Of a DNA stretch of 64,000 nucleotides, positions 57,266 to 64,000 are shown piece by piece (the stretch's first letter is position 1; each line of letters opens with the position of its first letter). The stretch spans positions 372,001 through 436,000 of the forward strand of contig JALQBC010000020.1 of NCBI GenBank assembly GCA_023375675.1. The letters run 5' to 3'. The translations under genes and the position numbers were made by a program. Under the pieces are notes generated by a model that saw only the letters and a program-made list of their open reading frames with translations, was not told the origin of the DNA and searched no databases. Origin of the DNA: Cytospora piceicola (lineage: Eukaryota > Ascomycota > Sordariomycetes > Diaporthales > Cytosporaceae).

Positions 57266-59641
57266 ATGGACAAAAACTTTGCAGACCCAAACATGCGAAA
57301 CCTTCCAGAGGTGCTGGCCCGGGACCTGGCAAAGTCTGAGCGCTTCTTCCGGACCAGGAGTTTGACGTCAGGGGCACCTGCGCTGTCCCTAGCTTCAGAA
57401 AGCCAGCCCCCTGATGTCCCGCAGCGCAATCCCGGTCATGCTGCTACAAATACGTTGCACGGCGCAACTTCAGAGACCACTTTGTGCCCTCACCAAGACA
57501 AAACTAGGGGCATCACGGACACCACCAGAGGACACCAATGCGGAGATGCTGATAAAGACGCTGGCTCCTGTTACCTCTCAATGCAGGAAGACAGGCAGAG
57601 TAAGAAGATGGATGAGCAATATACCCACATGGATCAAGAAAACGACAAGGGAAAGTCGAGGCTATTCCTCAATAGGCTTGATGAGGATTGGGGCAGTGAT
57701 TCGTCGGCCGATGTTGGTGCTGGACAATCATCGCCATCAATAAGGGCTCGGAAGCAGTCTGTTACTACGACTGCGACGTCAGTTGAGGCTCGATCGGTTC
57801 TTGGAGGAGCAGGGGTGGCAAGATTGGTATGTGCTTCACCTACGCAAAGCCTGGGTGATCAAGGGGCAAGGATGTCTCATAAGGGAGGTGAAAGCTGGGT
57901 TGATCTTGGACCTGACATCTCGAAACCTGAGGAGGATGTGAGCGGAGCAGGAGCTTCGACCAAACCTTCCAAGTACACAGATTGGGCCAACCCTCAACCA
58001 GAATTATTGTCAAGCGGGGATGATGAGACGGAACAGCTCACATTTGTCAACATCCCAAGAAGAAGGTCATCTTTGAGCCATCAGGTAACCACAGTTATCT
58101 TAGGGGAAACGGCACAAGCTCACTTAGACTCGACCTCTCCAGCACGCACCCAGAAGCTTGCTTCACAGCTACTGCTACCTTCGCCTCGAAGTCCTTCCTG
58201 CCACTTTTCCTCACCCCACCACCAACCGAAGGACTGGGCCGAATTTGAGGCAGCTGGGAGTCCAGTTGTTCATACTAGTCCTCGTCAGGTCAATCGCAAA
58301 CCCGACCACGCACTCAAGACGGCATTCCAAGATCAGCTACGCCCCGCTTCACCACCCGCGAAGGAAACTACTTTCAACACGTTGGACACCATCCACCAAG
58401 AACAGCAACAGCCAAATTTGCTCAATAAACTTCGCAAGACGCAAAGCCACTCGAAGATGCACATCCTCACCCAGGTCCAGTCTTGGCTGGACTCCAGTGG
58501 CACCCCTCGTCCTGCTTTCACCGCTGTTGCCAATCCCTCCTCGCCTACTGAACGGGCTTCACTTGCCAGCATACGCGTTCCTGCCGAAGTTCTCGAGAAC
58601 CTGCGCATCAGTGTCGGCAACTTTCCCGACACCATGCTTCGCACCTCCTCACTGACCATCCAGACAATTCGCAGCTACTCGCGCAAGCTCAAGCGCGGAG
58701 GCATCAACAACGAGCGCGTGTTTGGTCGTGACAGCGAGGAGGTCGCTTTTGACACTCTAGACCCCCAAACTTCTGTCTATATGTCTGCCTTCGACCGCCA
58801 GCCCTCCTTCGGTAGTCTGAAGCTTAAGAAGCTATCCTTGCGGGGCAGGCTGAACCTCACCTCTCGACTCACATCATCCCCCACTTCGCCTTGCCTGAAG
58901 GAGGAAGACGACTTTTGGCGAGACTTCGACGACCGTTACCCCGCAACGCGCTCCAACACCCCTCCTTCCCACAAGTCCCATTCCGAAGTGAGTGCCTGCG
59001 TCGCCGCGCTGCGCAGCATCTTCCCCAACGGAACCGATTACCTCCTCGACGCCCTGTACGCCCACATCATCGCCTACAACTACATCAACTCTCTCTGCGG
59101 CGGCCTCCCCCACCTCCAAAACGACGGCAGCCACCGCCCGCTCCGCACCCGACCGTCCAAGAACTTCGCTGTGCCCCCGGGCGTCACTAGCCGTGTCGAC
59201 CTGGGGCTGCAGGACCCCGACGACTCGGTGGTCCGGGACTACGAGGACGACGTCGCCGGCGTCGCGTCGGCCGCCGTCGTCCCCAGGAAGGCGGCCTCGC
59301 TCCTCGGCCTCGGCGGCACCAACATGGGGAAGCCCGTGAAGCCCCGCCCCGGCACCCTGGGCGGCCGCAAGGCCAAGTACCGCAGGACCACGCCGCCCGC
59401 GGCCTCGTTTTCCGCGTCGCTCGAGTCCGAGTCTGCCATGCGGGACCTGCGCGACGCCATCGTCGTCAACGTCAGCCGCCTGGTGGCCACGGTGAAGTCG
59501 GCCTCGGCCCCAGCCCTCGGGGACATGGGGGGCGAGGACGGCGAGGACGGCGCGCTGCTGGGTGGCGGTGCGAAGGAGCTGGAGCCCACGCTGCTGCGGG
59601 CGCTTTGCGAGGTCGTGCGGTGCTACGAGGAGCTTTCGTAG
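57266..59641 (+). CDS. Conserved-looking Ser/Pro-rich hypothetical protein
   Basis: A single long frame; I choose the ATG at 57266 (MDKNFADPNMRNLPEVLARDL), giving 791 residues, because the 83 codons upstream have a noncoding texture, though they are in frame back to 57017. The first about 400 residues are Ser/Thr/Gln-rich and probably disordered. The C-terminal part is ordered and coding-like, with VPAEVLENLRISVGNFPDTMLRTSSLTIQTIRSY, EVSACVAALRSIFPNGTDYLLDALYAHIIAYNYINSL and RDLRDAIVVNVSRLVATVK. Such an arrangement is found in large fungal proteins without assigned function. No signal peptide or membrane segment is present. I cannot name it. Confidence 0.7.
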   Translation: MDKNFADPNMRNLPEVLARDLAKSERFFRTRSLTSGAPALSLASESQPPDVPQRNPGHAATNTLHGATSETTLCPHQDKTRGITDTTRGHQCGDADKDAGSCYLSMQEDRQSKKMDEQYTHMDQENDKGKSRLFLNRLDEDWGSDSSADVGAGQSSPSIRARKQSVTTTATSVEARSVLGGAGVARLVCASPTQSLGDQGARMSHKGGESWVDLGPDISKPEEDVSGAGASTKPSKYTDWANPQPELLSSGDDETEQLTFVNIPRRRSSLSHQVTTVILGETAQAHLDSTSPARTQKLASQLLLPSPRSPSCHFSSPHHQPKDWAEFEAAGSPVVHTSPRQVNRKPDHALKTAFQDQLRPASPPAKETTFNTLDTIHQEQQQPNLLNKLRKTQSHSKMHILTQVQSWLDSSGTPRPAFTAVANPSSPTERASLASIRVPAEVLENLRISVGNFPDTMLRTSSLTIQTIRSYSRKLKRGGINNERVFGRDSEEVAFDTLDPQTSVYMSAFDRQPSFGSLKLKKLSLRGRLNLTSRLTSSPTSPCLKEEDDFWRDFDDRYPATRSNTPPSHKSHSEVSACVAALRSIFPNGTDYLLDALYAHIIAYNYINSLCGGLPHLQNDGSHRPLRTRPSKNFAVPPGVTSRVDLGLQDPDDSVVRDYEDDVAGVASAAVVPRKAASLLGLGGTNMGKPVKPRPGTLGGRKAKYRRTTPPAASFSASLESESAMRDLRDAIVVNVSRLVATVKSASAPALGDMGGEDGEDGALLGGGAKELEPTLLRALCEVVRCYEELS

Positions 59642-61216
59642 CCGCCTCGGGGCTACTGCCGTCACGATCGTATGGGACTTTTCGGGTCACATTTGCCGGC
59701 GGGTCGGCCTGTAATACCACCACGGAAATCGCCTTCACGGAAGAGCGACACGATGCTTGACGACTTCTCTTTACGGAAAACTCGGCTTGGATGGGCATTG
59801 GCACCGCTGCATTGTGGTTTTTTCTCTTTTCTGCGTTCCCTTTGAGGTGATGTTCCTACGATGGAACCAACACCTTTTCCTCTCGGCTCGACTTGGCGTG
59901 GTCTTGACTGCTTTTGACCACACGCCAAGTCCAGTCGAATATCAACCCAATGACGGCAATGGGTAGATTGCTTTACTTCCAGTCTTCCAACAATCAGTTA
60001 CCAAGGCCTACATAACCCAAGAGGCTGTGGGTCGGCGTACTGATAGTCGGGCGTCGTAAGTCTTGTGCTTGCGCAATCGGACACTTATCAAAAAGGGATC
60101 TCCTCTTGAAATCCTGGCGTCGGAAGGAAAATCTCGAGGAGGCTTGATTCGATTTGGCACGGTTTCGGCACCTCAGAACAAACTCGCACGGCTTTTCAGT
60201 TCTATCGGTTTCGGTCCTTTGTTTTTGATTTATTCGATGCCAGCTACTCTCGGTCTCGGTCTCGGTCTCGGTCACACCACCTACCTCGCAACATATTTAC
60301 TTACACCATTCTGCATCGAAATCTCCACCCAAAAGGACGAATATTTTTATCTCATTTTCAGATCCTCCAAACCCAGGGAATCTCTTCTTTATTTGTACAT
60401 GCACCACGGACAGGGGTATTTTCTGGCCATACTAATTTTGATCGGCATCTCGCGTACCTTTTGGCGAGGTTTGCTCTTTTTCGACTGGCTGGGTTCTCGC
60501 ATCGTCGAAGTCACATCCACTCACAAAAGGAGGCTATGGCATGGTTCGAAGAGAACGGAGGCTATTTCCTACGGTCGTCCAGCTGAAATGGTGGGCGCTG
60601 TCGAGTCGTTGAGAATAGAACAGCAGTTCTGCCGTCGTCGCCGCACCAAAACAAGTGCACGGGAGAAGGGCTATCTTGAATGAGAGATGAACACCACTCG
60701 GATGGAAGAGCTTGGGAGACTAGCCTCGAGATGCGATGGACGGATGGGACGGAAAGGAGGGTGAATAATCTGGGAGACTGGCTGGACGGCAACGGTTCGG
60801 ATGATCGCGCACACTATATGCCCCCTTTCCTTTTCATCCCCTTTTGCGCATCTTTCAGCTCATCTCTCGAGCATGGTTCGTTGAATCCGGGAGCATCTTA
60901 AAAGCTGGCATCCTGGAAATGTATCATTGGCTCCCTAGTGGCGACATGGAGAAACCCATGAAGGCATTTGAAGAGTTCTTTCCACGGCAGATGGATGAGC
61001 TATTGCCATGATAGATGGCGAAACCGCCAGACTTCAAACAGCTCAAAAATATGGCTGTGCAATAAATCAAATGATACGCCTCAACACTATCGTCCTGTGA
61101 TGCCGTTAACGTGCTGATGATCCCAGTAACCCCCGACTGGTGTAGTTCTCAACCTCCTACCCTCACCCGTACCCCCCATTTGCATGGTATGATTATGAGC
61201 GTTAGTCTCAATCTTC
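59642..61216. other. Spacer with ggtctc repeats
   Basis: About 1.6 kb between convergent genes. It includes four copies of ggtctc near 60250-60275. An open frame at 60063-60683 crosses the repeat and has no domain, so I do not call it. Confidence 0.45.
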
Positions 61217-62590
61217 TTAGTACCCACCGTGGATGCGTTTGTCTCGATCCCTCCTAGCAACGACCTCCAGTGTCCCCAGCCTAGTGTCCAGCTGCACCCG
61301 ATAGTTGACCGGGTCCTCATCGATATACGATCTCCCAAGCCCATCCCCAGCCTCGCCCTTCTCCACCGAGTCCTCCATCCCGTTCATACTGCTGATATCA
61401 CTACTCAGCGGCCAGGCCTCCGCCACCTCCCGCCGCGGCGCCCCCCTCCTGTCGGCCGGGTTCCCTCCCGGGGCGCGGCTGCACCCCCCGCACCTCGCGC
61501 CCCTGCCCCCCGTGAGCTTGTCGCGGGCCGGGGGCGGCGCGACGGCCCTCCCGCCGCTCCGCAGGCCCCTGACCTGGGCGTTGCTCAGCGCGAGCAGGCC
61601 CGCGCTGGCGAGGACGAGGACGAGCATGACCAGGTTCCCGGCCTGCGTCGCGTTGCCGCTGCACGCCGCGACGAGGTAGACCAGGACCTTGGCCGTGGCC
61701 TCGAGGTAGCCCTCGACGGGGGTCTTGGGCCGGAGCCAGACGGTCGTGGTGAGCGCCCGGAGCCCGGACGACAGCCCGCGGAGGACGACGGCCGTGTCCG
61801 GGGCGATGTCGACCGTGTACTGGGTTATGCGGTCGGCTTTGGGCGACACGGGCTGGGAGAAGGGCGGGGGCAGGGCTTTTGGTTTTTGACGTGACCGCTG
61901 CTTGATGACGAAGATGTTTAAGATCCTGCTGACCATTAGAGCGACGAGGAGGCCTAACGCCCATACTGTGTCGGTTAGGTCATGTCAGTTTCCACAGTGA
62001 ATTTCTTCCACAAGCGTTAGGAGGGGAACGTGTCGGATGAAAGACTCACAATCGCCCAGCAGAACGACAAACACAGACGCGATGCAGGTCAACACGGGGC
62101 TAGCCAAATACAACAGATGCGCAGCCCAGCCGAGATCCGGATCGCCCCCTCCCCCGCCACCGCCCCCCATCGAGTACACGCTCGCCCTGACGCCCCTCCT
62201 CGACCGCCATGCCCACGGGGACCTCAGGGGCACCTCCCCGACGTCCAGCACCACGGTCCGCCCCTCCCTGGCGGTGCGCAGGATATAGCCCACGACTGCC
62301 TGGTTCACGATCCTGTGTGACACGGGCCGCCCGTCGCTCCCGACCTCGACGGCGTCGAGGACGACGGACTCGCCGTGGTGGGAGAGCTCATCGGCAGCCT
62401 GCTGATAGTGAAGGCCCGGTACCAGGAGCAGGGAGTCGAGCCAGGAGGAGCCGCCGCGCAGGGCGGTGCGCTGGGCCACGGTGCTGAGGTCGGCGAGGAG
62501 TATGAGCCCCGAGGCGGAGAGGGAGAAGTTTGGGATCGGGGTGTTGGTCCAGCCGTGGATGAGCGTATTTGGGTGAGGGTATTGGTCCAT
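61217..62590 (-). CDS. Hypothetical integral membrane protein
   Basis: Two exons (62050-62590 and 61217-61965, read right to left) encode 429 residues. The joined phase restores LLGDLWALGLLVALMVSRILNIFVI across the intron. Four hydrophobic segments are visible: SASGLILLADLSTVAQ near residue 30, LLYLASPVLTCIASVFVVLLG before the splice, the segment spanning the splice, and KVLVYLVAACSG...LVMLVLVLASAGLLAL. A run of nine Gly lies near residue 145 and an Arg/Gly-rich stretch near 320. The tail is acidic and charged (YIDEDPVNYRVQLDTRLG). No enzymatic motif is visible. Multi-helix hypothetical proteins with an NIF-like helix and MVSRILN motif occur widely in Sordariomycetes, but the function is unknown. 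Confidence 0.72.
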
Positions 62591-63635
62591 TGTTGTTTTG
62601 GTTGGCTAAATGGAAGGTTTCTAAGTTGTGACCATGGATGTCTGTGTGTCTGTCTGCCTATATTCTTGTCTGCCTATGAGGCTTTTGGCATTGTTACCCA
62701 AGAGAAGGGAGAGTCTCAATGGAAGCAGCCGTCACGGTCACCAGCTGAGTAGGTTGCCCCCTCCACCACTCGTGACGTCGACAACAACCAGCATCGTCGC
62801 TGCCTTCTGCCCATCTTCGAAGCTGAGCTGAAGCGGAATAGTGAGATCCAGGTGTCTTGATATCTGGTGGGATCCGAAGGCGGGCGACGAATGAGATGGT
62901 GAGTTAGTGGGCACATGATGGATGGTCACCTAGCTCCTTTCGAGAAGGAGTTGCGATGGTGACCATGAGTTCAACATGGTCATATTTGATTCGTGCAACC
63001 CCGGTTGTAGGCACATGGAATGTGTTTGCAACATCAGAGGGAGGGAGTGACCGTTTGGAATGTCTCTTAGTCCGGAAACCTCAGTGGCTGACCTTGACGG
63101 TTGAGAGGATCTGTTCGAGGTTTACTTAATTACCTTAATTACTGCGTACATGCACAGACACATAACAACAACCCTGACGAGACGTTGGGCTAAGCCCAAA
63201 AGTGGGGGACGGGCTGACGGGTAGTGGGGCGTTTACTTGACATGAGGGCACCTGGGTCCACTGGAACCACTGGAGCCGTCCTGGAGAGCGGGGGGTCTTC
63301 AGGGGAGCCCGGGCCACTCATAAGGCTGCCTGTAGCTTATGTCAACATCAAGTGTTATCGAAGACGACGACAACACCAATACCAACACCAATCGTGGAAG
63401 ACGTGTACTCAATACGCAGCGCTTTTTTTGATGATGCCACCATGCGCCGCCAGATCTCCTGATATGGTCAACTAGTATGCGTTTGAGCACGATCACAGCG
63501 CTGTCTATCAGCATTTACATCGCTGTGTAGATCGATCTTCCTCCTCCACTCCATCGGTCTTGAACTCCGCCCTGAAATCGATTGAAACAATCACACAAGA
63601 CAACCCAGTTATAGCATCCGCTGCGCTCCTTAACA
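62591..63635. other. Divergent promoter region
   Basis: About 1 kb separating the membrane-protein gene (-) from the gene starting at 63636 (+). Only short frames on both strands. No repeats or RNA genes seen. Confidence 0.5.
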
Positions 63636-64000
63636 ATGCGACCTCGGCTCATCCGGCGGATCTTCGCCCGCCAGCTCAGACCATCCACCAAGGCTCCCAA
63701 GGCCACCCGGACCTTCACCCAGAACTCGCCCGCCCTCTACAACGCCCGCCCCCAGCTGCCCTTCCTCTCCATCCCCTCCCGGTTCCAGCGACAACAATGG
63801 CGCTACCTGACCACCGAGCGCAAGACATGGCTGAAGCGCGAGGCCATCCTCAGCGTGAAATATACCGGCTATATCTGGGCCATCCTGGCTTGCGCCGCCA
63901 GCGCCGCCTTTGCTATCCAGCAAGAGCTTATGGAGCGCAAGTTCCCGACACCGCATGAATGGTCCTTTCGCACAAGGATGCTTAAACGAGGCGCCGAGGC
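63636..64000 (+). CDS. Mitochondrial inner-membrane protein, partial (possibly Mgr3-like TPR)
   Basis: The frame opens at 63636 (taacaATG) and is still open at the window edge, giving at least 121 residues. The first about 60 residues (MRPRLIRRIFARQLRPSTK...) have many Arg and Ser and no acid, a classic mitochondrial presequence. A single membrane helix follows (TGYIWAILACAASAAFAI), then RKFPTPHEWSFRTRMLKRGAE, a segment that precedes the TPR region in fungal Mgr3-like i-AAA protease adaptors. The assignment rests on this short stretch and is tentative. Confidence 0.55.
   Translation, partial: MRPRLIRRIFARQLRPSTKAPKATRTFTQNSPALYNARPQLPFLSIPSRFQRQQWRYLTTERKTWLKREAILSVKYTGYIWAILACAASAAFAIQQELMERKFPTPHEWSFRTRMLKRGAE

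Noticed and set aside
58874..59665. 263-codon minus-strand frame over the end of the Ser/Pro-rich gene
   Set aside because: Low-complexity Arg/Gly/Val composition and complete overlap with the better-supported plus-strand gene.
60063..60683. 206-codon plus-strand frame
   Set aside because: Crosses a ggtctc repeat and reads as noncoding sequence without any motif; likely chance.
1..64000. CRISPR arrays, bacterial operons, riboswitches and tRNA or rRNA genes
   Set aside because: The window is fungal; I saw no spaced direct-repeat array and no clear cloverleaf or rRNA sequence, though a tRNA scan was not possible by eye.

Overview
This window comes from a filamentous ascomycete (Pezizomycotina, most likely Sordariomycetes). 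The evidence is short GT-AG introns of about 50-160 bp, fungal-specific families (HET, Zn2Cys6, GT32/OCH1-like, fungal rhodopsin-like membrane proteins, LaeA-like methyltransferases) and blocks of extreme AT content with the mutational signature of repeat-induced point mutation (RIP).

Layout. From 1 to about 23.4 kb the DNA alternates between AT-rich, gene-empty blocks (1-560, 2690-3560, 7440-8490, 14030-15292, 22400-23390) and small islands of normal composition. The islands carry an alpha/beta hydrolase (973-1716, -), a rhodopsin-like seven-helix membrane protein (4093-5611, +), a LaeA-like methyltransferase (6450-7434, -), a cytochrome P450 (9190-11161, +) and a secreted GMC oxidoreductase (11604-13827, -). 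All five could be reconstructed as intact, and four follow one another as a possible tailoring-enzyme group with no backbone synthase in view. A complete but dead Ty3/gypsy chromodomain retrotransposon (15298-22394) has paired 205-bp LTRs, a 5-bp target duplication and a coding region full of TAA/TAG stops.

From 23.4 to 52.5 kb intact genes mix with decayed ones. Intact are an NTF2/SnoaL-like protein (26607-27183), a GT32 glycosyltransferase (30140-31346), an acyl-CoA synthetase (31993-34113), a second LaeA-like methyltransferase (35126-36229), a HET-domain protein (37911-40270) and the ribosome-biogenesis WD40 protein IPI3 (44748-46147). Decayed are a G-alpha-like gene, a STAND/NACHT-type ATPase fragment, a short-chain dehydrogenase, a second HET gene and a Zn2Cys6 regulator with a premature stop. 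Several of these relics belong to families linked to allorecognition and signalling.

From 52.5 to 64 kb there is an MFS monocarboxylate-type transporter, a Ser/Pro-rich conserved hypothetical protein, a hypothetical membrane protein, and the start of a mitochondrial inner-membrane protein that runs off the end of the window.

Exon boundaries were worked out by hand from splice sites, frame and conserved motifs; individual junctions may be off by a base. No database search was run, so family assignments rest on recognised motifs.
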